NCBI GenBank assembly: GCA_944326445.1
Contig: CALVDZ010000008.1
Location: 1 to 64,000 of the forward strand
DNA length: 64,000 nucleotides
Origin: an uncultured Helicobacter sp.
GTDB lineage: Bacteria > Campylobacterota > Campylobacteria > Campylobacterales > Helicobacteraceae
Reading direction: 5' to 3'
Within the stretch, counting starts at the first letter, position 1, and each line of letters begins with the position of its first letter. The notes under the pieces were generated by a model, which worked only from the letters and a program-made list of their open reading frames with translations, ran no database searches and was not told the DNA's origin. The position numbers and the translations under genes were made by a program. Shown here in pieces: positions 18,591 through 26,954 of this stretch.

Positions 18591-19328
18591 ATGGCGTATC
18601 TGGCGGTTGTGGGCTCTCATACCGATGTGGGCAAAACCGCCGTGAGTGCCGCGCTGTGCCACACGCTAGGGTTTGCCTATCACAAGCTTATCCAAGCTGG
18701 CACGCCCACCGATAGCGAGGCAGTCGCTGCCCTCACGCCCCACACACCCATAATCCCTAGTGCCATCACACTGCGCACGCCCACCTCTCCTCACCGCGCC
18801 AAGAGGCTAGAATCCCTAGAATACGACGCCCTCGCCCTGCCCCTACCCACGCTCCCAATGCGCGATGAGCCTGTGGGAAAATCTGCCCCCACGCCTAGCC
18901 CTAAATCTACTCCCAAAAAACCCGCGCCCAAACCTGCGCATATCCTCATCGAGACTGCCGGAGGGCTCTATACGCCACTAGATTCTGTGCATTGTGTGCT
19001 TGATTGGGTGGCGCACCATCGCCTGCCCGTGGTGCTTGTGGGGCGGCACTATCTAGGCGCAATAAACCATATGCTATTAAGCTTGCAATCTCTCAAAGCG
19101 CGCGGGGTGCCTCTCCTAGGGCTTGTCATCAGCGGGGCGTGCGATGATGAGGGGCGCGATAGCGAGGCGTTTATCTCACAATATGTGGGAGTGCGTATCG
19201 CGCATTTGGGGGAGTTTGGGAGCAGTGAGGAGTTTGCAAGTGCGGCAAATGCGCTAGCGCGTGAGCTAGAAGCACTCAAATCCCCCCTACTACACTTGCG
19301 CACCACGACACACAAGGAGCAGCTTTAA
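18591..19328 (+). CDS. bioD: Dethiobiotin synthetase
   Basis: ATP-dependent closure of the ureido ring in biotin synthesis. 245 residues with the P-loop VGSHTDVGKTAVS at the N-terminus, KLIQAGTPTDSEAV for substrate, TSPHRAKRLE, and the ILIETAGGLYTPL loop. Between the last two is an unusual Pro/Lys/Ser-rich segment (about residues 85-120, with KSAPTPSPKSTPKKPAPKP), longer than this loop normally is. The ATG at 18591 follows AAGGAGG with ideal spacing. The gap to glyS is 56 bp. Confidence 0.9.
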   Translation: MAYLAVVGSHTDVGKTAVSAALCHTLGFAYHKLIQAGTPTDSEAVAALTPHTPIIPSAITLRTPTSPHRAKRLESLEYDALALPLPTLPMRDEPVGKSAPTPSPKSTPKKPAPKPAHILIETAGGLYTPLDSVHCVLDWVAHHRLPVVLVGRHYLGAINHMLLSLQSLKARGVPLLGLVISGACDDEGRDSEAFISQYVGVRIAHLGEFGSSEEFASAANALARELEALKSPLLHLRTTTHKEQL

Positions 19329-19384
19329 CCAACCCCTAATGCTTTGCGTGCTAAAATCCCAAGATTTTATCACAAAGGATACCC

Positions 19385-21868
19385 TTGAAGACTGCTACAC
19401 TTCTCATAGAGATACTCACCCAAGAACTCCCCGCAATCCCCTTTTTGCAAGAATTTCCCCATATCGCTACCAAATGGCAGGATTCACTCCGTGCCCACCA
19501 TATCGCGCCCTGTGAGGTACAAGTATTTTTCACCCCTAGGCGTATCGTGCTCTATGCTAGGGACTTCCCGCTCTACTCCCAAGATCGCGTGATAGAATCT
19601 TATGGCGCACCCATTAACATAGCCTATGAAAATGGCGATGTGTGCGGCGCGCTCACTAAGGCGGGAGAGAGCTTTTTTGCTAAGCATAGCCTAGATCCAA
19701 AGGAGGATCGCGACAAAGTCAGCATAGCTACCAAAGATGGCAAGGAAGTGCTGTATTTCTCCCATACCCAAAAGGGCGTGGAATCTGCTAGCTTGCTCCA
19801 AGAGATTTTTAGCGCGTTTTTGGGGAAACTAAGCTTTGGCAAGAGTATGCGTTGGGGGGCTCTAAGCGAGGGCTTTATCCGCCCTATTGAGAATATCTGC
19901 GCGTTTTTGGGCGAGACTTGCCTACACCTTAGCGCGTTTGGGGTGGATTCTAAGCCACAGACTTTTGGGCATAGGGATTTGGGCTTTGCGCCCATTAGTG
20001 TGGGGAGCGCGGCGGAGTATTTTGAGGCGTTGCACACACACAAGGTGATTCTCAACCAACAAGAGCGCAAGGAGCAAATCCTAGAGCAAATTAGCGAGAT
20101 TGAGCGCGCCCATAGCATAGAGGTGGAGATCGATCCCGTGCTGCTTGATGAAGTGGTGGCGATCACGGAGTATCCGAGGGTATTGCTTGGGGGCTTTGGC
20201 GAGGAGTTTTTGGAGCTGCCAAAGGAAGTCATCATCACTTCTATGAAAGAGCATCAGCGGTATTTTGCAATCCACAAGCAGGGGCGGCTTTTTAATGGCT
20301 TCATCGTCGTGAGCAATTCCACAAGCAGCGATACTTCACTCATCATCGCGGGTAACCAAAAGGTGCTCAAAGCGCGCCTAAGCGATGCGATGTTTTTCTA
20401 TCGCAACGACTTAAGGCGCGGGCTAGAGACAGAGGGGCTAGAGCATATCCTCTTTGTGCAAAATCTAGGGAGCTTGGCGGATAAAAGCAAAAGAGAGCTG
20501 CAAATCGCACAGATTCTGTATGCCAAATACGCGCCCACTCACAACTTCGCGCCTAAGAATTTTGCGGAGCTTTTGGCGCAGAGTGTGCGCTTGGCTAAGG
20601 CGGATTTGCTCACCGAGATGGTGTATGAGTTTCCTGAGCTGCAGGGGATTATGGGCGGGTATTATGCGCGCGCACTCGGCTTAGATACGCTAGTAGCACA
20701 AGCCATCAGCGAGCAGTATCTGCCCACGGGGGAAGATTCTGCGCTGCCCTCAAATGCGCTAAGTGCGATAGTGAGCCTCTCAAATAAGCTTGATAGTATC
20801 TTTGGGCTTTTTAGTATTGATAAAATCCCAACGGGCTCTAAAGATCCCTTCGCCCTGCGGCGCGCGGCAAATGGCGTGATAAAGATTATCCAACATATGG
20901 GCTTTAGCTTTAGTCTGCGCGAGGATTTGCGCACGCTCTATGAGACGCTAGGCTATGGCAAAGATTCACAAAGCAGAGCGAGCGAGGATTCACTCGCCAC
21001 GAGCGATACGCAATTTTCACAAAGTGAAAATTGCAATGAAAAAATAGAATCTGGCTCGGTTTATAAAAAAGGTGTTAGCCCAAGCGGCGTTCCTGAGGTG
21101 GCGGCACCAAATGGGGTTTTAGATTCTAAAAAATCTCCTGTATGCTCGCGCAGCGGAGCGAGTGGCGATTCACTCGCTACGAGCGATAACAAGTTTGCTA
21201 CGCAAACTTGCATTAAAAGAATAGAATCCACAACCACCAACGGCGTTATAGAATCTAAACAATCTAAGCAAAGAGATTTGGGCAGTGTATGTGCGCGCAG
21301 CGGAGGCAATGAGGGCTTAGCCCTCATTGACGATAACAAGTTTGCTACGCAAACTTGCATTAAAAAAATAGAATCCTTTTTCCTCGAGCGGCTTGAAAAC
21401 GCCCTGCCCATAAACCCCTCGATTTTCCGCGCGGCACTCTGTGGGCTTGATACACACAACCAACCACAGCGCGATATCAATACCCTTATCCAAAACGCCC
21501 TCACACTCCACGAAGTCTTTGCGAGCACGCAGGATAAGCCCGCGCTCCTTAGCACCTTTAAGCGCGTGGCAAATATTTGCAAAGACATCGATCTTAGCGC
21601 GCTAGTTTCTATCAATCCCGCGCTTTTTACCCACGATGCAGAATCTCGCCTTTTTGAAAGCTTTATGGGGATTAAAAATCGCTCATTTACCTCGCGCCTA
21701 GAGCACACGCAGGCACTCTTTGCGCTCAAAAATCCGCTTGAAGCATTTTTTGAAAATGTGCTAGTCAATGATAAAGATGAGCGCTCAAGGGCTAATCGAT
21801 ACGCGCTTATTGGCGGGATTTATCGGGAGTTTTTGACTATCGGCGACATCGCCCAAATCGCTATCTAG
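19385..21868 (+). CDS. glyS: Glycyl-tRNA synthetase beta subunit carrying an in-frame repeat insertion
   Basis: Beta subunit of the tetrameric alpha2-beta2 glycyl-tRNA synthetase. It starts at TTG 19385 behind AAAGGA (MKTATLLIEILTQELP, the family N-terminus). At 827 residues it is about 135 longer than I expect for Helicobacter (about 700). The excess lies at residues about 525-662, where three copies of a hairpin repeat (20961-21375) are inserted between LRTLYETLGYG and FFLERLENALPIN. Removing it restores a normal sequence, and the frame is open throughout. The flanking catalytic and DALR-like regions look intact. The inserted peptide contains VYKKGVSPSGV and KFATQTCIK, shared with dld. Confidence 0.93.
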   Translation: MKTATLLIEILTQELPAIPFLQEFPHIATKWQDSLRAHHIAPCEVQVFFTPRRIVLYARDFPLYSQDRVIESYGAPINIAYENGDVCGALTKAGESFFAKHSLDPKEDRDKVSIATKDGKEVLYFSHTQKGVESASLLQEIFSAFLGKLSFGKSMRWGALSEGFIRPIENICAFLGETCLHLSAFGVDSKPQTFGHRDLGFAPISVGSAAEYFEALHTHKVILNQQERKEQILEQISEIERAHSIEVEIDPVLLDEVVAITEYPRVLLGGFGEEFLELPKEVIITSMKEHQRYFAIHKQGRLFNGFIVVSNSTSSDTSLIIAGNQKVLKARLSDAMFFYRNDLRRGLETEGLEHILFVQNLGSLADKSKRELQIAQILYAKYAPTHNFAPKNFAELLAQSVRLAKADLLTEMVYEFPELQGIMGGYYARALGLDTLVAQAISEQYLPTGEDSALPSNALSAIVSLSNKLDSIFGLFSIDKIPTGSKDPFALRRAANGVIKIIQHMGFSFSLREDLRTLYETLGYGKDSQSRASEDSLATSDTQFSQSENCNEKIESGSVYKKGVSPSGVPEVAAPNGVLDSKKSPVCSRSGASGDSLATSDNKFATQTCIKRIESTTTNGVIESKQSKQRDLGSVCARSGGNEGLALIDDNKFATQTCIKKIESFFLERLENALPINPSIFRAALCGLDTHNQPQRDINTLIQNALTLHEVFASTQDKPALLSTFKRVANICKDIDLSALVSINPALFTHDAESRLFESFMGIKNRSFTSRLEHTQALFALKNPLEAFFENVLVNDKDERSRANRYALIGGIYREFLTIGDIAQIAI
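20961..21375 (+). repeat. Family I hairpin repeats inserted in glyS (one full copy, two 3' halves)
   Basis: The full copy (about 21057-21222) runs from GGTTTATAAAAAAGGTGTTAG through hairpin 1 (GCGAGTG/CACTCGC, 21158-21177) and hairpin 2 (CAAGTTTGC/GCAAACTTG, 21190-21210) to ATTAAAA-AGAATC. The upstream half copy has hairpin 2 GCAATTTTCAC/GTGAAAATTGC (21010-21034). The downstream half copy has hairpin 1 CAATGAGGGC/GCCCTCATTG (21307-21329). Linkers such as GCGCAGCGGA and ACGATAA are conserved while arms differ between copies yet still pair. Confidence 0.85.
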
Positions 21869-21904
21869 CGCGCGTGCGCCACACACAACAACAAAGGAGC
21901 AACA

Positions 21905-24900
21905 ATGCGAGATTATGAGAGTTTTGCACAAGAGTGCAGGGAGTTTTTGTTTGACACACACGCGGGAGTGCGCCAATACAGAATCTATGAAAGCTACATT
22001 ATGCGCTTTGCCTATGGAGTGGATGCCTCGTGCTACCGCTATATCCCTAAACTCGTGCTAAAGCCCGTGAGTGAGGCAGAAGTGGTGCGTATCATTGGCT
22101 TAAGCAAAACCTACAATATCCCGCTAACTTTTCGCGGCTCTGGCACGAGTCTAAGCGGGCAGGCGTGCGGGGATAGCGTGCTTGTAGTGTGTATGCACAA
22201 ATGGCAAAATATCAAGGCGAGTGCGGATTCTATATGGTGTGATTGCGGGGTAATAGGCATAGAGGCAAACAACGCGCTTAAAGCTTTTGGCAAAAAAATC
22301 GGTCCTGATCCCGCGACGATCAATAACGCAAGCATTGGCGGGATTTTTTCAAACAATTCTAGCGGAATGTGCTGCGGTGTGAAGCAAAATAGCTACCAGA
22401 CGATAAAATCCATCCGCGTGATCTTACACGATGGCTTTATCCTAGACACTTCAGATGCTGATAATGTGCAGGAGTTTGTGCGCACGCACGCCCAAATGGT
22501 GGAGCAAATCCTATCCTTGCGTGAAGAGATAGTGAGCGATGAGGCATTGCGCAAAGAGATAGAGCGCAAGTTTGCCATCAAAAACACCACGGGTTACGCG
22601 CTCAATGCTTTGAGCGATTTTGCGGATATAAAAGACATTTTAAACCATATCTTTATCGGTGCGGAGGGGACACTTGGCTTTGTCTCGCGGGTGGAATACA
22701 CACCGGTAAAGGACTACGCGCTCAAAGCCTGCGCGCTGCTTTTTTATGAAAATCTCGGGTTGGCGGCGGGGGCGATTGAGATCCTCTCGCGCAATGATGA
22801 TAAGGTGAGCGCGGCGGAGATTATGGACTATGCGTGCCTAAAGGCGGTGAGCGGTATAGAGGGTATGCCCCAAGAGCTCGCAAAGATAGCGGAGGGGAAT
22901 TGCTGTATCTTAATCCAAATAGAATCTGATAGCAAAGCGGAGCTAGATTCACACATAGAGGCGGTGAGAGGGGAGCTAGAGCGCGTGCCTACGCTTTTTG
23001 GGATAGAATTTAGCTTTGATGAAGCCACGCAAGCCAAATGGTGGAAAGTGCGCAAGGGGCTTTTGCCCATATCAGCAGGCACTAAGAGGCGCGGTAGCAC
23101 GGTGATCACAGAGGATATTTGCTTTGAGATTCCAAACTTTGCTAAGGGGATTGAGGGGATTGGGCGGCTATTTAGAGAATACGCGTTTGATGGGATTATC
23201 TTTGGGCACGCGCTCAGTGGGAATGTGCATTTTATCATCACGCCCTTGCTTAGCGATACAAAGGAGCGTGAGAACTTCGCGGCGTTTATGGATAAGATGG
23301 TGGAGCTAGTCATCGCGCTTAAGGGCAGCACCAAAGCCGAGCACGGCACGGGCAGAATGATGGCGCCATTTGTGGAGCAAGAGTGGGGAGAAAAAGCCTA
23401 TGGGCTCAATAAACGCATTAAAGCCATTTTTGATGAGCGCAATCTCTTTAACCCCGATGTGATTATCTGCGAGGATAGGGAGATTCATATCAAGAATCTA
23501 AAGCCCGCGCATAGTATTGAGGATTATCTAGAGGCGTGTATGGAATGTGGGTTTTGCGAGAAGGTGTGCCCAAGCAAAAACATCACGCTAACCCCTCGCC
23601 AGAGAATCGCGGTGTATAGGGAGATAAAGCGGCTTGAGAGCCTCACGCACATAAGCGCGCAAGAGCGCGAGGAGCTAGAATCTTTGCGCAGGGATTATGC
23701 GTATTTTGGCGTGGCGACTTGCGCGACTTGCTCGATGTGCGCCACCCTCTGCCCGCTAGAGATCGACACTGCCAAAATCGCCACAAACACCAAAAACGCC
23801 AATGCCTCCAAGCTCGCAAGCACCATCGCAGGCGTGATAGCGCGCAATATGGACAAGGCGAGCAAGGTAGCAAGATTTAGCGTGGGCGCGGCAAATGTGG
23901 GGGCTTCGCTACTGGGGAGCAATGTGCTAAAAAGCTTTAGCACTTCCCTCAATAGAGCCCTCCACACGCCCATAGTGCCCAAATATATGCCCACCAAAAA
24001 CACCTACGCTCTAGAATCTAAAATGCTAGATTCTATAAAATCCGCTATGAGTGGCGGAGCGAGCGATAGCAATTTGCCACAAGCAAATTGCAGTGAAATG
24101 ATAAGCCCTAGCCCGGTTTATAAAAAAGGTGTTAGCCCAAGTGGCGTTGATGACGCGCTGGCACTAAATGGGGTTTTGGATTCTAAAAAATCTCCTGTAT
24201 GTTCGCGCAGCGGAGGCAATGAGGGCTTAGCCCTCATTGACGATAGCAAGTTTGCCACGCAAACTTGCATTAAAAATAATGACAAAATCCTCTACCTCAC
24301 AAGCTGTCTTAATCGCGTGTTTGCGCCCCCTAGACAAGCAGCAGACAAACGCCCAATACAAGCGGTGTTTGAGAGCCTCTGTGCCAAAGCAGGCATAAGC
24401 GTGCTCTACCCCAAAAATATCGCTAAAATGTGCTGTGGCAAGGCGTTTAAGGACTTCACAACCAAAGATCCTAGCCTAAATCCCCTCCACCACACACTAC
24501 AAGAGCTCCTAGAGGCTTCAGAAAATGGCGCAATCCCCATCGTGTGCGATCATAGCGCGTGCAGTGGCGAGCTAGTGGAGCAGCTCAAACACTTGCGCGG
24601 CTTTGAGGCGTTGCGCGTGGTTGATATGAGCGTGTATGTGCGCGATGAAATCCTGCCGCGCGTGCGTATCGCGCCCCTTAGTGAATCTGTGGGCGTGTAT
24701 GCGGTGTGCTCGTGCAAAAGACACGCGTGGGCGGAGAGTATCTATGAGATAGCCGCGCACTGCACGCGTGGCGAGGTGGTTACGCACCCACAGACTTATT
24801 GCTGCGGCTTTGCGGGGAATAAGGGCTTTAGCGCGCCAGAGCTCAACACTTCAGCTCTAGAGGACTTAGCGGAGCACTTCGCCACGCACAAGCCTAAGCG

Positions 24901-25054
24901 GATGTATGCCACTTCTAGCACTTGTGAAATCGGGCTGAGTGAAAGCACAAACCACGCGTGGCAGCATATCATCTATCTGCTCGATGAAGTGGCGCAATCG
25001 CGTGAGAGTGTGCAAGCCCACGAGGGCGCGCAAGTGTATGAGGGCGTGCGTTGA
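21905..25054 (+). CDS. dld: FAD/Fe-S D-lactate dehydrogenase (Dld, HP1222-like) with repeat insertion
   Basis: 1049-residue fusion of a GlcD-like FAD-binding oxidase and a GlcF-like iron-sulphur and CCG-domain protein, peripheral to the inner membrane and feeding electrons from D-lactate to quinone. FAD-domain motifs include TFRGSGTSLSGQ and IGPDPATINNASIGGIFSNN. Two ferredoxin-type clusters follow (CMECGFCEKVCPS near residue 547, CATCSMCATLCPLE near 603), then CCG regions (MCCGKAF, YCCGFAGNKGF). I recall about 950 residues for HP1222; the excess is a repeat-derived insert at about 705-795, in the linker before the first CCG region. The ATG follows AAAGGAGCAAC. The stop overlaps the rsmH start. 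Confidence 0.88.
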   Translation: MRDYESFAQECREFLFDTHAGVRQYRIYESYIMRFAYGVDASCYRYIPKLVLKPVSEAEVVRIIGLSKTYNIPLTFRGSGTSLSGQACGDSVLVVCMHKWQNIKASADSIWCDCGVIGIEANNALKAFGKKIGPDPATINNASIGGIFSNNSSGMCCGVKQNSYQTIKSIRVILHDGFILDTSDADNVQEFVRTHAQMVEQILSLREEIVSDEALRKEIERKFAIKNTTGYALNALSDFADIKDILNHIFIGAEGTLGFVSRVEYTPVKDYALKACALLFYENLGLAAGAIEILSRNDDKVSAAEIMDYACLKAVSGIEGMPQELAKIAEGNCCILIQIESDSKAELDSHIEAVRGELERVPTLFGIEFSFDEATQAKWWKVRKGLLPISAGTKRRGSTVITEDICFEIPNFAKGIEGIGRLFREYAFDGIIFGHALSGNVHFIITPLLSDTKERENFAAFMDKMVELVIALKGSTKAEHGTGRMMAPFVEQEWGEKAYGLNKRIKAIFDERNLFNPDVIICEDREIHIKNLKPAHSIEDYLEACMECGFCEKVCPSKNITLTPRQRIAVYREIKRLESLTHISAQEREELESLRRDYAYFGVATCATCSMCATLCPLEIDTAKIATNTKNANASKLASTIAGVIARNMDKASKVARFSVGAANVGASLLGSNVLKSFSTSLNRALHTPIVPKYMPTKNTYALESKMLDSIKSAMSGGASDSNLPQANCSEMISPSPVYKKGVSPSGVDDALALNGVLDSKKSPVCSRSGGNEGLALIDDSKFATQTCIKNNDKILYLTSCLNRVFAPPRQAADKRPIQAVFESLCAKAGISVLYPKNIAKMCCGKAFKDFTTKDPSLNPLHHTLQELLEASENGAIPIVCDHSACSGELVEQLKHLRGFEALRVVDMSVYVRDEILPRVRIAPLSESVGVYAVCSCKRHAWAESIYEIAAHCTRGEVVTHPQTYCCGFAGNKGFSAPELNTSALEDLAEHFATHKPKRMYATSSTCEIGLSESTNHAWQHIIYLLDEVAQSRESVQAHEGAQVYEGVR
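24050..24285 (+). repeat. Family I hairpin repeats inserted in dld (half copy plus full copy)
   Basis: The half copy has GCAATTTGC/GCAAATTGC (24069-24091). The full copy (about 24114-24280) begins GGTTTATAAAAAAGGTGTTAG, as in glyS, with hairpin 1 CAATGAGGGC/GCCCTCATTG (24217-24239) and hairpin 2 GCAAGTTTGC/GCAAACTTGC (24246-24268). Encoded peptide landmarks VYKKGVSPSGV, NGVLDSKKSPVCSRSG and KFATQTCIK are the same as in glyS, so both insertions are read in the same frame. Confidence 0.85.
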
Positions 25055-26001
25055 AACATATCTCTGTGCTAAAAGATGAGGTGCTAGAGGCGTTTGCCCA
25101 CCTTGAGCGTGAGGCAAATCCCCTAGTCCTCGATCTCACGCTTGGCTTTGGTGGGCACACGCTCGCGCTTTTGCAATCTTACCCCCACGTGCGAGTTATT
25201 GGCGTGGATAGAGACGCACACGCGCTAGAGCTAGCCAAAGAGCGGTTGGGGGCGCATAAAGGGCGCGTGGAGTTTGTGCAAAGCGACTTTGGGAGCGTGT
25301 GGGCGCGACTAGATAATGAGGACAAAGCGTGCGTGCGTGCGGTGCTAGCGGATATAGGCGTGAGCTCTATGCAGCTAGATTCAGCGCAGCGGGGCTTTGG
25401 CTTTGCCTCACACACGCTAGATATGCGTATGGATACCTCCGCGCCCCTTAGCGCAAAAGAGGTGCTAAATGCCTACAGCCCTACGCAGCTAGAGCGGATT
25501 TTTAGCGAGTATGGCGAGATTAGAGAAACCAAAAAGCTCGTGCGCGCTATTGTGCAGCGGCGTGAGCGAGAGCCCTTTGGGAGCGCGAGGGAGTTTAGCG
25601 AGCTCTGTGCGCGCACCCTCACGCGCACCAAGGGGATAAATCCCGCCACGCAAGCCTTTCAGGCGATTAGGATAGAAGTTAATGATGAGCTAGGGCAGCT
25701 AGAGGGGCTTTTGGATTCACTGCAAGGGGCGTGGGGTGAGGGGTTTTTGCGCGGGGCGCGCGTGGGGATTATTAGCTTCCACTCGCTAGAAGATCGGATT
25801 GTCAAAAACGCGTTTAAACAATGGAGTAAGGCGTGTGTGTGCCCACATAGCGCGATGAAATGCGTGTGTGGCGGGGATAGTGCGCTGGGCGAAGTGGTGC
25901 ATAAAAAGCCCATAATCCCAAGTGAGGGAGAAATCGCCCACAATAGCCGCGCAAGGAGCGCGAAGCTACGCGTCTTTGCCTTTAGGGAGGGTGGGCGATG
26001 A
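25051..26001 (+). CDS. rsmH: 16S rRNA (cytosine-1402-N4)-methyltransferase
   Basis: SAM-dependent methylation of C1402 in the ribosomal P site. 316 residues: motif I LDLTLGFGGHT, then ADIGVSSMQLDSAQRGFGF and IISFHSLEDRIVK, all diagnostic of RsmH (MraW). It starts at TTG, whose last two bases form part of the dld stop, so translation is probably coupled. It is followed without a gap by the ftsL-like gene (ATGA overlap), as at the head of many division clusters, although the rest of the dcw cluster is absent here. Confidence 0.95.
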   Translation: MKHISVLKDEVLEAFAHLEREANPLVLDLTLGFGGHTLALLQSYPHVRVIGVDRDAHALELAKERLGAHKGRVEFVQSDFGSVWARLDNEDKACVRAVLADIGVSSMQLDSAQRGFGFASHTLDMRMDTSAPLSAKEVLNAYSPTQLERIFSEYGEIRETKKLVRAIVQRREREPFGSAREFSELCARTLTRTKGINPATQAFQAIRIEVNDELGQLEGLLDSLQGAWGEGFLRGARVGIISFHSLEDRIVKNAFKQWSKACVCPHSAMKCVCGGDSALGEVVHKKPIIPSEGEIAHNSRARSAKLRVFAFREGGR

Positions 26002-26366
26002 GCCAAGAGAATGCCTTTAGTTTTGAGCAAGATGGGTATGATGAGCACTCGCCTTTGAGTGCGTCTGCTCATACGTGCCAAAGCCCACAGGAGCGAGAAG
26101 CTCTCGCGCAGGGCTTGCAGGAGGAAAATGTCGTGGGTGCTAGGCATTTGCTGTATGGGCTTGGGCTCTTTGTCGTGATTGTGGGATTGTGCTTCCCCAA
26201 AATCTATCTCACAAACACCATTTATGCCACGAGCAAGGAGGTTTTGAGCCTGCAGACGAGTAGGGAAATCCTTTATGAGGAAAACAAAAAATTGCGCCGC
26301 GAGCTTGAGGATATCGATTTTAGATTCCGTGTGCTTGATAACCTCGAGCAGGAGCAAAACTTTTGA
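25998..26366 (+). CDS. FtsL-like bitopic cell-division protein
   Basis: 122 residues: a charged cytosolic N-terminus (1-47), one membrane helix (about 50-66, LYGLGLFVVIVGLCFPK), and a short periplasmic coiled coil rich in Leu/Glu/Lys (about 80-117). Size, topology and position directly after rsmH fit FtsL, which scaffolds FtsB/FtsQ at the septum. FtsL sequence is poorly conserved, so the call rests on context and topology. It overlaps the rsmH stop by four bases. Confidence 0.65.
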   Translation: MSQENAFSFEQDGYDEHSPLSASAHTCQSPQEREALAQGLQEENVVGARHLLYGLGLFVVIVGLCFPKIYLTNTIYATSKEVLSLQTSREILYEENKKLRRELEDIDFRFRVLDNLEQEQNF

Positions 26367-26389
26367 TGCAATTTGTCTTTGGCAAAGTG

Positions 26390-26950
26390 TTATTTGGGTG
26401 TGAGGCAAAGCCCTACTGCGCGTGTAATTACAGAATCTAGAGCGAGATTCTGTAGTTTTTTGGTTTAGCCGTGTCAGGGGTGCGATGTGGCATTTGCGCA
26501 GATTTTATCAAAACGAAGTTTCTTTAGAAAACTTAGAGACTGATTTTTTGCTTGTAGCAGCAAGCCCGTAGAATCCACACCAAACAAGGCAAAGCCAAGC
26601 ACGGAATGTAGAGAAAATACAGAATCTAGTGTAGGCTTAGAATCTAGCCTAACAGAATCTCGTGTAGATTCAGAATCTAAGGAGCTAGATTCTAAACTTT
26701 CCTTAGATTCTGAATCTGCCTTACATTCTGCGCTTGGCTTGCCCCCTTGGTGTGGATTGCGTGGGGTTACCAACGCAAACAAAAAAATTAGTCATTGCGG
26801 TGGTGCTTTGGGAGTTTTGTGCTGGTTTTGGGGTAGGAGTTACCTAGAGGGTAATGACTACTCCCAAAACCAGCACAACCTACCAAATGATTACCCAAGG
26901 AGCCATTTTCCCTCGAGCAAAAGCGCAATGCCCTAACAGAATCTAGAGCC
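26390..26950. repeat. Composite intergenic repeat between convergent ftsL-like and M16 genes
   Basis: About 560 bp without a gene. It holds many AGAATCT/AGATTCT heptamers, a truncated family II flank (AAAACGAAGTTTC near 26508), a block at 26690-26780 shared with 34370-34450, 48165-48240 and 62965-63030 (TTACATTCTGCGCTTGGCTT), and a complete family II hairpin element (26781-26912). Short open frames here are repeat-derived. Confidence 0.8.
26781..26912 (+). repeat. Family II hairpin element, copy A
   Basis: Conserved ends: AAAATTAGTCATTGCGGTG and CCCAAGGAGCCATTTTC. The interior is a long hairpin with a perfect 14-bp stem, GTGCTGGTTTTGGG (26819-26832) with CCCAAAACCAGCAC (26863-26876), and an inner TTACC-TAGAG-GGTAA stem. 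Confidence 0.85.
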
Positions 26951-26954
26951 CTCT

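Noticed and set aside
20961..21375. Insertion sequence or intron in glyS
   Set aside because: No transposase or maturase frame, no terminal inverted repeats with target duplication that I can see, and the host frame stays open.
21061..21768. Long open frame antisense to glyS
   Set aside because: Shadow of the glyS coding frame and its repeats; the sense frame encodes a recognisable synthetase.
20961..24285. Interpreting the repeats as a CRISPR array
   Set aside because: Copies are dispersed, not regularly spaced, and the variable parts are self-complementary stems, not unique spacers. No cas genes.
26781..26912. Interpreting family II elements as integron attC sites
   Set aside because: attC sites also have variable but paired arms, but the required GTT/AAC-type end boxes, gene cassettes and an integrase are not seen.
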